Program-made: the position numbers and the translations under genes | NCBI GenBank assembly: GCA_025964065.1 | Contig: JAOPZO010000214.1 | Span: forward strand, 1 to 7,047 | Length of the DNA: 7,047 nucleotides | Direction of reading: 5' to 3' | Source of the DNA: Solirubrobacterales bacterium | GTDB taxonomy: Bacteria; Actinomycetota; Thermoleophilia; Solirubrobacterales; Solirubrobacteraceae | The notes under the pieces: generated by a model | Seen by the model: the letters and a program-made list of their open reading frames with translations, nothing else | Told to the model about the DNA's origin: nothing | Database searches by the model: none | In this document: positions 1 to 6,499 of the stretch, piece by piece | How the letters are laid out: every line of letters starts with the position of its first letter | Numbering within the stretch: position 1 is the stretch's first letter

Positions 1-1244
1 CGCCCGGCCCGCGCGAGCGCGGTCAGGCCGTCCGCGAGGAACGCGTCCATCGCCTCCAGGTAGGGGCCGAACGCGAGCTCCTGCCCGCGGGTGAACGCCG
101 CCGCGACACGCGCCTGGACCGCCGGCCCGCCGCGCAGGCAGTCCGCGAGCGCGGCCGCGCAGCCCGCGTCGTCCTCCGGCTCGTGGAAGAGCGCCTGGGT
201 GCCGTCCGCGAACATCTCGGGGATGCCGCCGACGCGGGAGAACACCGCGGGCACGCGGCCGAGCGCCGCCTCGGTGCAGGTCAGGGGCGCGGGCTCGGCC
301 CACACGGACGGCACGCACCACGCGCTCGCCGCGGTCACCTCGGCCGCGAACGCGTCGCCGAGCAGCGGGCCCGCGAAGCGCAGCCCGTCCGCGACACCCG
401 CCTCACGCGCGACCTGCTGCAGCGTGGCCCGCTCCGCGCCGGAGCCGTTGCCGACGAGCACGAGCTCCGCGGCGGTCCCGTGCTCGCGCCGCAGCCGGCC
501 GAGCGCCCGCACGACGGTGGCGGCGCCCTTGCGCTCGTCGAGGCGGCCCACGAAGAGCACGCGGTCCGGCACGGGCGCGCGCGGGACGGAGACGAGCTGC
601 TCCGTCCGGGCGTTCGAGGGGATGACGATCGCGCGGTGCACGACGTCGATCCCGGGCGGCGCGGGGGCGTTCGCGGCGACGAACTCCGCGTTCCAGCAGA
701 CGGCGGCGGGGAGCGGGGCGCGCGGGTCGACCCGCAGGCCCGGGAGCCGATTCACCCCGCGCGTCGCGGCGCCCCACAGCGCCTCCGCGGCGTTCGTCGC
801 CTTCCCGCGCTCGCGCCGCCCGCCGGGCAGGTACCGGGTGAACGGGTCGTCGGTGTAGAGCGTGCCGAACCAGTACTCGCAGACGCGGACGAGCAGCGGG
901 AGGCCGGACTCGTGCAGCGCACGGAAGGTCGCGGCGGGGACTCCGGCGCCGTTCCACACGTAGATCGCGTCGTAGCGGCCCTGGGCGAGGACCCGTCGGA
1001 CGATGCGCCGCGCCTCGGCCGCGCGCGCCGCGGCGAGGACCGAGTCCTGCCTGCGCAGGTCGCCGATCCACGGCAGCAGCCGCAGGACATGCGGGTCGGC
1101 GCCCGCGGTGCCCGCGTCGAGCCGGGAGGCCAGCACGGTGACCTCATGCGTGACCCGTAGGTGCTCGACGACGTCGTGGCACTCGACCTCGTACCCCCCG
1201 CGGACCACGGGCGGGTAGAGGTTCGAGAGGACGAGCAGACGCAC
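1..1244 (-). CDS. GT4-family glycosyltransferase (GT-B fold), C-terminus cut by window edge
   Basis: Retaining GT-B glycosyltransferase, expected to add a sugar from a nucleotide donor to a lipid-linked glycan at the cytoplasmic face of the membrane. The frame is open for 414 codons from a GTG at 1244 to the left edge with no stop, so the end is missing. The N-terminus reads VRLLVLSNLYPP followed by a GGYE motif (residues 16-19), the usual acceptor-side glycine-rich start of GT4 proteins. This supports the GTG although no good Shine-Dalgarno is visible. A CEYW motif lies at 122-125. The donor domain starts near VLFVGRLDERKG (229-240). The E-x7-E signature is E317/E325 in WAEPAPLTCTEA, followed by GGIPEMF (339-345). 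It starts 5 bases after the stop of the upstream GT2. The family is secure; donor and acceptor are unknown. Confidence 0.92.
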   Translation of the reverse strand, partial: MRLLVLSNLYPPVVRGGYEVECHDVVEHLRVTHEVTVLASRLDAGTAGADPHVLRLLPWIGDLRRQDSVLAAARAAEARRIVRRVLAQGRYDAIYVWNGAGVPAATFRALHESGLPLLVRVCEYWFGTLYTDDPFTRYLPGGRRERGKATNAAEALWGAATRGVNRLPGLRVDPRAPLPAAVCWNAEFVAANAPAPPGIDVVHRAIVIPSNARTEQLVSVPRAPVPDRVLFVGRLDERKGAATVVRALGRLRREHGTAAELVLVGNGSGAERATLQQVAREAGVADGLRFAGPLLGDAFAAEVTAASAWCVPSVWAEPAPLTCTEAALGRVPAVFSRVGGIPEMFADGTQALFHEPEDDAGCAAALADCLRGGPAVQARVAAAFTRGQELAFGPYLEAMDAFLADGLTALARAG

Positions 1245-1249
1245 GGCGC

Positions 1250-2215
1250 TCAGCCGCCCGGGAGACGTGCGCGCACGGCCCGGCGGAGGCCGGCGCGGTA
1301 GGACACGCGGCGCCAGTGGTCGCTCTCCGCGCACAGGCGCTCGAGCTCCGCCCGGAGCGCGGGGGAGGAGGCGCCGCGCAGCGCCCGGCGCTCGGCGAGC
1401 ACGGGCCGCATCCGGCGCGCGGTGACCACCCAGGCGCCGAGCACCGCGGGGTCGCGGAACCGGAGACCGCGCACGACGGTCTTCACGGCCATGCGCGCCG
1501 CGAACGCCGCGATCGCCCGTGGCGGGCGGGCCTTCAGGTGGGCGAGCAGGCCGTTCTCGATCTGCTCGGCGCTCCAGCGCGGGCCGCCGCCCGTGCCGTG
1601 CGGATCGTGCTGCGCGACGGCCTGCCAGTCGTGGGTGACGCGCCGGCCGGCGAGCCGCGTGCGCCAGCAGAAGTCCGTGTCCTCGTGGTAGAGGAACATC
1701 CGCTCGTCGAAGCCGCCGAGCCGCTCGAAGTGGTCGCGCCGCACGAGCATCACGGCCCCCGCCATCGTCGCGACGTCCTCGAGCTGCGGCTCCCGGACGT
1801 GCTCCTCGTCGCCCTCGACCATCTTCGGGAAGCTCACCGCGACCTCCGGGTGCGCCCGCAGGTTCCCGACGAGCGCCCCGAGCATGTCGGGGGCGAAGAC
1901 GACGTCGGGGTTCGCGAAGAGCAGCAGGTCCCCACGCGCGTGGCGTGCCCCCTCGTCGCAGCCGCCGCCGAAGCCGAGGTTGCCCGAACTCACCACGAGC
2001 GTCGCGTCGGGCCGTGCCCGCACCCAGTCCTGGGAGCCGTCCGTGGAGCCGTTGTCGACCACGAGCAGCTCGAGCGGCGGCGCGTCGGAGGCCCAGACCG
2101 AGGCCACGAACGGCTCGAGCACCTCGAGGCCGTCGTGGTTCACGGCCACCACCGAGACGCGTGCGGCGATCTCCTCGCGCAGCTCCGGGCTCGGGACGAA
2201 GGGGACGCCGGCCAT
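1250..2215 (-). CDS. GT2-family glycosyltransferase, WbbL/rhamnosyltransferase-like
   Basis: GT-A fold inverting transferase of 321 residues, resembling the WbbL-type rhamnosyltransferases that extend lipid-linked glycans in the cytoplasm. Visible motifs are the nucleotide-binding VVDNGSTDGS (52-61), NLGFGGG (79-85), the metal-binding region NPDVVF (102-107), GAVMLVRR (153-160), and the acceptor/catalytic block GGFDERMFLYHEDTDFCWR (167-185) with the ED pair typical of this group. The stretch after about residue 230 is basic with amphipathic segments and may touch the membrane; no clear transmembrane helix is seen. The ATG at 2215 shares one base with the stop of the upstream GT4 (TGATG). The junction lacks a Shine-Dalgarno, which points to coupled translation. 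The same frame stays open far upstream, but that part does not look like protein. Rhamnose as donor is an inference from family resemblance only. Confidence 0.93.
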   Translation of the reverse strand: MAGVPFVPSPELREEIAARVSVVAVNHDGLEVLEPFVASVWASDAPPLELLVVDNGSTDGSQDWVRARPDATLVVSSGNLGFGGGCDEGARHARGDLLLFANPDVVFAPDMLGALVGNLRAHPEVAVSFPKMVEGDEEHVREPQLEDVATMAGAVMLVRRDHFERLGGFDERMFLYHEDTDFCWRTRLAGRRVTHDWQAVAQHDPHGTGGGPRWSAEQIENGLLAHLKARPPRAIAAFAARMAVKTVVRGLRFRDPAVLGAWVVTARRMRPVLAERRALRGASSPALRAELERLCAESDHWRRVSYRAGLRRAVRARLPGG

Positions 2216-3351
2216 CAGGCGAGCGGGGCGCCGGGGGTCAGGAGCCGGGCGAGCGTCCCGATGGAGTACCGCTCCTGCGCGACGCGCCGGCCCGCGGCCG
2301 CGACCTCGGGGGCCCCGTCGCGCAGGACCGCGACGAGCTCCCGCGCGTACGCCTCGGCACCCTCGCCCTGGCGGAAGTGCTCGCCCGGGACGACGTCGAG
2401 GCCCTGCGCCGCGAGGGGCGTGGCGACGACGGGGAGCCCGTGGGCGAGGCCCTCGACGAACTTCAGCGGGGAGCCGCCACCGGCCAGGAGGGGGACGAGG
2501 ACGCAGGCCGCGTCCGCGTAGGCCGCCTCGAGGTCGTCGACGAAGCCGACCGCGTCGACCCGCGGGTCCACGCGGCCGTCGAGCTCGAGGCCGCGCCCCA
2601 CGAGCCGCAGCCGTGCCTCGGGCAGCTCGCGCCAGACGCGCTCCATGACCTCGTCGAGCAGGAAGCGCACAGCCTGCCGGTTCGGCGGCCAGGTGAAGTC
2701 GGCGACGAGCATCGCGACGCCCGTCCGGGGCGGCGGGGCGGGCGGGGTGACCCCCGCGACGTCGACGACGTTCGGCACGTACCGCACGCGCGCGCCGGGG
2801 CAGAGCGCCAGAGCTCCCGCGACGTCGGCGTGGCTGACCATCCAGCTCTCGGCCGCGCGCCCGAGGATCCGGCGCTCGAAGCGGGCGAGCTGCCTCTCCG
2901 ACCCGAGGCGGTCCGCGCCGAGGGAGTCCTGGAAGCTCGACTCGAGGTTGTGCGCGTTGTAGACGACCCCGTGGCTCAGGATGAGCCCGCGGAGCGCCAT
3001 GAACGTGCCGGTCGCGTCGGCGACGATGCGGCCCGTCCCGGGCGCCGGGGCGAGCTCGCGGGCGCGGGCGCCGATCTCCGAGCTGACGGTGCGGGCGATC
3101 TTCGGCGGGGTGCCGGCGAGCACGGCGCGGGCGGCGGCCGCGGCGCGGCGCGCGCCGCGCGAGGGCTCGACGACGTGGAGGCGGATGTTCGGCTGGTCGA
3201 CGTACTCCGGCGAGGGCTCGTCCGCGCCGAACCGCGCGTACAGCACGTCGACGGGGCCGTTGACCGCGAGCGCCTTGACGATCGCGTAGACGCGCAGGGC
3301 GCGGCCGACGCCGAGCGTGGGGGTGTGGGGGGTGACGAAGAGGTCGGCCAT
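2215..3351 (-). CDS. GT4-family glycosyltransferase (GT-B fold), complete
   Basis: Full-length 378-residue GT-B glycosyltransferase of the exopolysaccharide/LPS type. The N-terminus MADLFVTPHTPTLGVGRALR has the short loop and basic residue expected on the acceptor side. Interdomain landmarks are HNLESS (134-139) and PNVVD (193-197). The donor domain begins at ADFTWPPNRQAV (217-228). The donor-binding block runs from GGGSPLKFVEG (291-301) through HGLPVVATPLAAQGLDV (304-320); the conserved lysine and glutamate are K297 and E300. An Ala/Arg-rich helix at 64-78 is encoded by an unbroken G/C run. The ATG at 3351 follows the upstream stop by 6 bases; the preceding sequence is only weakly Shine-Dalgarno-like. 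Its last base pairs with the start of the next GT2 in a TGATG overlap. The specific sugar is not predictable. Confidence 0.94.
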   Translation of the reverse strand: MADLFVTPHTPTLGVGRALRVYAIVKALAVNGPVDVLYARFGADEPSPEYVDQPNIRLHVVEPSRGARRAAAAARAVLAGTPPKIARTVSSEIGARARELAPAPGTGRIVADATGTFMALRGLILSHGVVYNAHNLESSFQDSLGADRLGSERQLARFERRILGRAAESWMVSHADVAGALALCPGARVRYVPNVVDVAGVTPPAPPPRTGVAMLVADFTWPPNRQAVRFLLDEVMERVWRELPEARLRLVGRGLELDGRVDPRVDAVGFVDDLEAAYADAACVLVPLLAGGGSPLKFVEGLAHGLPVVATPLAAQGLDVVPGEHFRQGEGAEAYARELVAVLRDGAPEVAAAGRRVAQERYSIGTLARLLTPGAPLA

Positions 3352-3357
3352 CGGGTC

Positions 3358-4545
3358 TCAGCGCCGGGCGCGGGTCAGCTCGCGGACCGCGTCCGCGGGA
3401 GGGGTCTCGGGCGACAGGGGCCCCGCCGCGCCACGCACCCGGGGCGCGAGCGCGCGGTGCGCGCGACGGGCTCCTGCATCGGCGAGCAGGATCGCATCGA
3501 TGCCGCGGACCTGCCCCGCGCCGAGCAGCGCCCGGGCGAAGGAGAGCGGCCCGCCCGTGGGGGTCGGGCGCACGAAGAACCCCGCGCCCGCCGGCGGTGT
3601 GGGGACCGGGGTGACGAGCTCCGAGTCCGTGCCCGCCCCTGCGGAGATGGCGCCGTCGAGCCATTCCGCGGCTCGCCGGGCGCCTTCCTCCGTCGTCGCG
3701 AGGGCCACGACGCGGATCGGGCCGGCGGCGGGCATGACCTCGCCGAAGTGCGTGTCCCCGGGGCCCTCCGGCGTCTCCCGGCGCGCGAGCACCCGCAGCC
3801 AGACGACCGCGTCGGAGCCCGCGTCGAGCGCGACCTTCACGAGCCCCCGCCACCCGTCGCGCCAGGCGCCGTCGACCACGAGCCGGTAGCCCGCCTTCGC
3901 CGTAGGCCGCGCGAGGATCCCGACCGCGGCGCCCCTCGGCGTGACCCGCGGGTGGAACTGCCCCGCCTCGAGCTTCGTGTACCGCCACACGTCCCCGAGC
4001 GCCTCGCCCCAGCTCGCCGCCAGGACGTGGACCATGTCGCCGCGCAGGGCGAGCGTCGCGTCGCGCGGCTTGAGCCCCTCGTGCACGGTGCGGCCCTCGT
4101 CGTGGCGGTAGGTGCCGCGGCGGAACATCCGGGTGCGGTAGTTCGGGTACTGCACGGACGGCCCGAGGTCGCCACCGAGGAAGCGGTGGCGCATCGGGAG
4201 CGCGAGCAGGTCGATCCGGTCGCGCGGCCCCGGGGTCGCCAGGAAGTCGAGGATCTCCTCGGCGAGCTCGGGGGTGATCGTCTCGTCCGCGTCGACCTCG
4301 AGCACCCAGTCGCCCGTCGCGTGGTCCGCGGCGACGTTGCGCTGGGCCCCGAAGCCCGGCCACGGGTTCTCGACGACCGTGGCACCCGCGGCCCGGGCCA
4401 CCTCGCGGGTGCGGTCGGTCGACCCCGAGTCGACGACGACGACCTCGTCGCAGAACGCGACGCTCGCGAGCGCGTGCGGGAGGTCGCGCTCCTCGTTCAG
4501 CACGATCAGGCAGGCGCTGATCGTGTGGCGGACCGGGGTGCCCAT
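3358..4545 (-). CDS. GT2-family glycosyltransferase, WaaE/KdtX-like, with C-terminal extension
   Basis: 395-residue protein whose first 253 or so residues form a GT-A transferase of the WaaE/KdtX type (LPS-core glucosyltransferase-like). Motifs in order: LIVLNEERDLPHAL (13-26), FCDEVVVVDSGSTDRT (31-46), the GFGAQRN motif (64-70), the metal-binding D85-A-D87 in VLEVDADE, YPNYRTRMF (133-141), and VHEG (154-157), whose glutamate is the likely base. The region 190-253 matches the helical tail that normally ends such proteins at about 250-260 residues. Residues 254-395 are extra and rich in Ala, Gly and Pro, with Rossmann-like beta-alpha patterns (IRVVALATTEEGARRA at 277-292 and IDAILLADAGARRAHRAL at 349-366). 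I do not recognise this part. The ATG at 4545 overlaps the deacetylase stop by one base (TGATG). An open frame upstream to 4683 is only a longer reading with no homologous look. Confidence 0.92.
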   Translation of the reverse strand: MGTPVRHTISACLIVLNEERDLPHALASVAFCDEVVVVDSGSTDRTREVARAAGATVVENPWPGFGAQRNVAADHATGDWVLEVDADETITPELAEEILDFLATPGPRDRIDLLALPMRHRFLGGDLGPSVQYPNYRTRMFRRGTYRHDEGRTVHEGLKPRDATLALRGDMVHVLAASWGEALGDVWRYTKLEAGQFHPRVTPRGAAVGILARPTAKAGYRLVVDGAWRDGWRGLVKVALDAGSDAVVWLRVLARRETPEGPGDTHFGEVMPAAGPIRVVALATTEEGARRAAEWLDGAISAGAGTDSELVTPVPTPPAGAGFFVRPTPTGGPLSFARALLGAGQVRGIDAILLADAGARRAHRALAPRVRGAAGPLSPETPPADAVRELTRARR

Positions 4546-5330
4546 CAGCGAAAGCCCGGCCGGCGCCCCTTCAGGCGCTTCAGCAGGAGGACGGGGCCGT
4601 AGAGCCCGGCGGACTTCAGCCGCAGCCGCGCCAGGGACGTCGAGGGGTGGACGGGCTCCCGCGGCAGCGCGAGCGCCGCCCACGGCCCGGCGCCGTCGTT
4701 CGCGCAGGCGACGGTGTACCCCGCCTCGGCGGCCAACGCGACGGTCGTCGCGTCGTGCCGCCCGAACGGGTAGGCCATCGTCGTCACGGGGTGGCCCAGG
4801 AGCGCCTCGAGCTCCGCGCGGCTGCGGCGGAGCTCCCCGCGCTGGCGCTCCGGCGGCAGCACGGGCAGCTCGACGTGCCCGTGGGAGTGGGCGCCGATCT
4901 CGGCGCCCGCCGCCTCGAGCGCGGGGACCTCGTCGGCGCGCAGGATCCGGCGGCCCGGCGGCAGGTCCGGGTGGTCCTCGCCGAACAGCCCGGGGGCGAG
5001 GAACATCGTCGGGGTCACCCCGCGCTCGGCGCAGAGCGCCGACGCCGCGTGCATGGAGTCGGCGAGGCCGTCGTCGAAGGTGATCGCGCCGAGGCCCTCG
5101 GCCTCGCCGCGCGCGACGGCGTCCCAGAGCTCGCTGACCCCGACGAGCCGGTAGCCCAGCCCGAGCAGCGCGTCGAGCTGCGCCGCGAACGCGTCCGGGT
5201 GGGTCATCAGCCCGTGCGGGTCGTCCTCGGGCGACTCCTCGCCGAGGCCGTGGTAGGAGAGCGCGAACGGCATCCGCCGGCCCGTCGTGGCGGCGAGGCC
5301 GTGGCGCACGAAGCGCCCCGCGCCGCTCAC
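4545..5330 (-). CDS. Polysaccharide deacetylase family protein (NodB homology domain, CE4-like)
   Basis: 261-residue metal-dependent deacetylase-family protein, expected to remove N- or O-acetyl groups from a glycan or glycan precursor. The domain opens with PFALSYHGLG (21-30). Motif 1 is TFDDG (84-88) with the aspartate pair. Motif 2 is HSHGH (148-152), giving the two metal-binding histidines in an H-S-x-x-H pattern. Motif 3 is AYPFGRHD (186-193), the YPFG variant that lacks the arginine of the classic RxPY. A late histidine, H228 in PVHPS, may serve as the catalytic-side histidine. No signal peptide or transmembrane helix is visible, unlike many exported CE4 enzymes. A cytoplasmic site is therefore likely, perhaps acting on a lipid-linked intermediate. 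The GTG at 5330 overlaps the upstream stop (GTGA) and is preferred. The ATG at residue 20, directly before the domain, is a possible alternative start. Confidence 0.91.
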   Translation of the reverse strand: MSGAGRFVRHGLAATTGRRMPFALSYHGLGEESPEDDPHGLMTHPDAFAAQLDALLGLGYRLVGVSELWDAVARGEAEGLGAITFDDGLADSMHAASALCAERGVTPTMFLAPGLFGEDHPDLPPGRRILRADEVPALEAAGAEIGAHSHGHVELPVLPPERQRGELRRSRAELEALLGHPVTTMAYPFGRHDATTVALAAEAGYTVACANDGAGPWAALALPREPVHPSTSLARLRLKSAGLYGPVLLLKRLKGRRPGFR

Positions 5331-6499
5331 CGGGAGCCCAGGACGTCGCCGAGGAGGATCAGCCGCGACTCCCACGAGAAGCCCTGCACCCGGGCCGAGC
5401 GTGCCCGCCGCGCCTCGGGCGAGTCGGCGGCCATCCCGGCCTCGATCGCCGCGACCATCGCGGCGGCTCCCGTCACCTTCACGACCTCGTCGACCTCCGC
5501 CAGCGCGGGCAGCCGCGTGGAGACGACGGGCAGGCCGGCGGCCAGGTACTCGTAGGTCTTCATGGGGAAGACGCTCCGCATCTCGCCGTGGACGTGGTAC
5601 GGCAGGATCGCGACGGCGCCGCTGCGGAGGACCTGCGGGAGCTCCTCGTACGGGCGGTGGCCGAGCAGGTGGACGTTCGGGAGGTCCTCGAGGCCGCCGA
5701 CGTCCGTCCCCGGGTCGCCCGGGCCGATCGGGCCGACGAACGCGAAGCTCCACCCCGGGCGCAGCGCGGACATCTCGCGGACGAGCGGGATGTCGATCTT
5801 CGAGGCGATGATCGCCCCGGCGAACACGACCCGCGGCGCGGGCAGCGCCGCGACCGCCGGGTCCTCGGGGCCGGGCTCGAGCGCCTCGGCGAACGCCGCG
5901 GTGTCTGCGACGTTGAACGCCTCGTGGACGTTGGGGTTCAGCTCCCGCATGCGCTCCACGAGCTCCGGCGCGCTCCCGAGCACGACGTCCGCGCGGCGCG
6001 CGATCCGCTCCTCGGCGGCCCGGAAGCTCGGGGCATCGATGCCCTTCTTCGCCGCGTGGTCGTCGTCCACGTAGTAGAGGACCGTGGCCGGCTTCAGCTG
6101 CTCGATCAGCACCTCGGCCTGCGGCACGAACGTCCACAGCACGACGTCGCGGAAGCCGAGCCTCCGGGTGGCGCGCGTGACGAGCCAGGGCAGGACCCTC
6201 GCGTTGAAGCGCTGCGCCCACCGCTTGTCGTGGAGCGGCAGCACGAGCGGCGAGATGACGTGCAGCCCGTCGACGGCGCGCGCTGGCATGACGCCGCGGA
6301 CGAGGCGCCGCAGGATGCGCCTGACGTCGCGCCGTGCGACCTGCGGCCGGCGCAGGCCGAGGGACTCGACGAAGAGGATGCGGTTGCCCGCGGCCAGGCG
6401 GACGAGCAGGTGCTGCTCGTTCGTCAGCAGGTCGTTGCCCCAGTCGGAGAACCCGACGCAGACGATGTCGCGGCCACGCAGCGGCTCCCCGGCGCTCAC
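5327..6499 (-). CDS. TuaH-like glycosyltransferase (GT-B fold)
   Basis: 390-residue GT-B glycosyltransferase resembling the TuaH/teichuronic acid type and related GT1/GT4 proteins of polysaccharide loci. The N-terminus carries DIVCVGFSDWGNDLLTNEQH (11-30), in which W20 and the TNEQH block are typical of the group. A family landmark, LYYVDDDHAAKKG, lies at 141-153, and GSAPELVERM at 175-184. The donor domain starts near PRVVFAGAI (222-230), followed by FVGPIGPGD (254-262), GHRPYEELPQVL (280-291) and ILPYHVHGEMRSVFPMKTYE (298-317). The sequence then runs YLAAGLPVVSTRLPAL (318-333). The K314/E317 spacing takes the place of the strict E-x7-E seen in classic GT4 enzymes. The frame is open further upstream to 6577. 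The GTG at 6499 fits because it overlaps the GNAT stop (GTGA), has a plausible Shine-Dalgarno 7 bases upstream, and begins just before the conserved region. Donor unknown. Confidence 0.9.
   Translation of the reverse strand: MSAGEPLRGRDIVCVGFSDWGNDLLTNEQHLLVRLAAGNRILFVESLGLRRPQVARRDVRRILRRLVRGVMPARAVDGLHVISPLVLPLHDKRWAQRFNARVLPWLVTRATRRLGFRDVVLWTFVPQAEVLIEQLKPATVLYYVDDDHAAKKGIDAPSFRAAEERIARRADVVLGSAPELVERMRELNPNVHEAFNVADTAAFAEALEPGPEDPAVAALPAPRVVFAGAIIASKIDIPLVREMSALRPGWSFAFVGPIGPGDPGTDVGGLEDLPNVHLLGHRPYEELPQVLRSGAVAILPYHVHGEMRSVFPMKTYEYLAAGLPVVSTRLPALAEVDEVVKVTGAAAMVAAIEAGMAADSPEARRARSARVQGFSWESRLILLGDVLGSR

Noticed and set aside
183..1160. A 325-codon plus-strand open frame opposite the left GT4.
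   Set aside because: Its translation is Arg/Ala/Gly-rich with no recognisable domain, while the minus strand has an unbroken GT4 with the E-x7-E signature.
3143..3160. A perfect 18-base G/C-only palindrome inside a 39-base run without A or T.
   Set aside because: It falls within the codons of an Ala/Arg-rich helix of the GT4 gene, where GCG/CGC codons make such self-complementary strings likely. There is no U-tract and no nearby gene end, so neither a terminator nor an operator is supported.
2216..4363. The frame of the WbbL-like GT2 stays open far upstream, which would give a 1037-residue protein.
   Set aside because: Upstream of the ATG at 2215 the translation is low-complexity Arg/Pro/Ala and overlaps two well-supported genes in another frame. 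The GT2 family normally starts where the ATG at 2215 places it.
1945..4602. An 885-codon open frame on the plus strand.
   Set aside because: It lies antisense to three genes with clear family motifs, and its translation is dominated by Arg, Ala, Pro and Gly with no domain pattern. Long stop-free antisense frames are expected in DNA this GC-rich.
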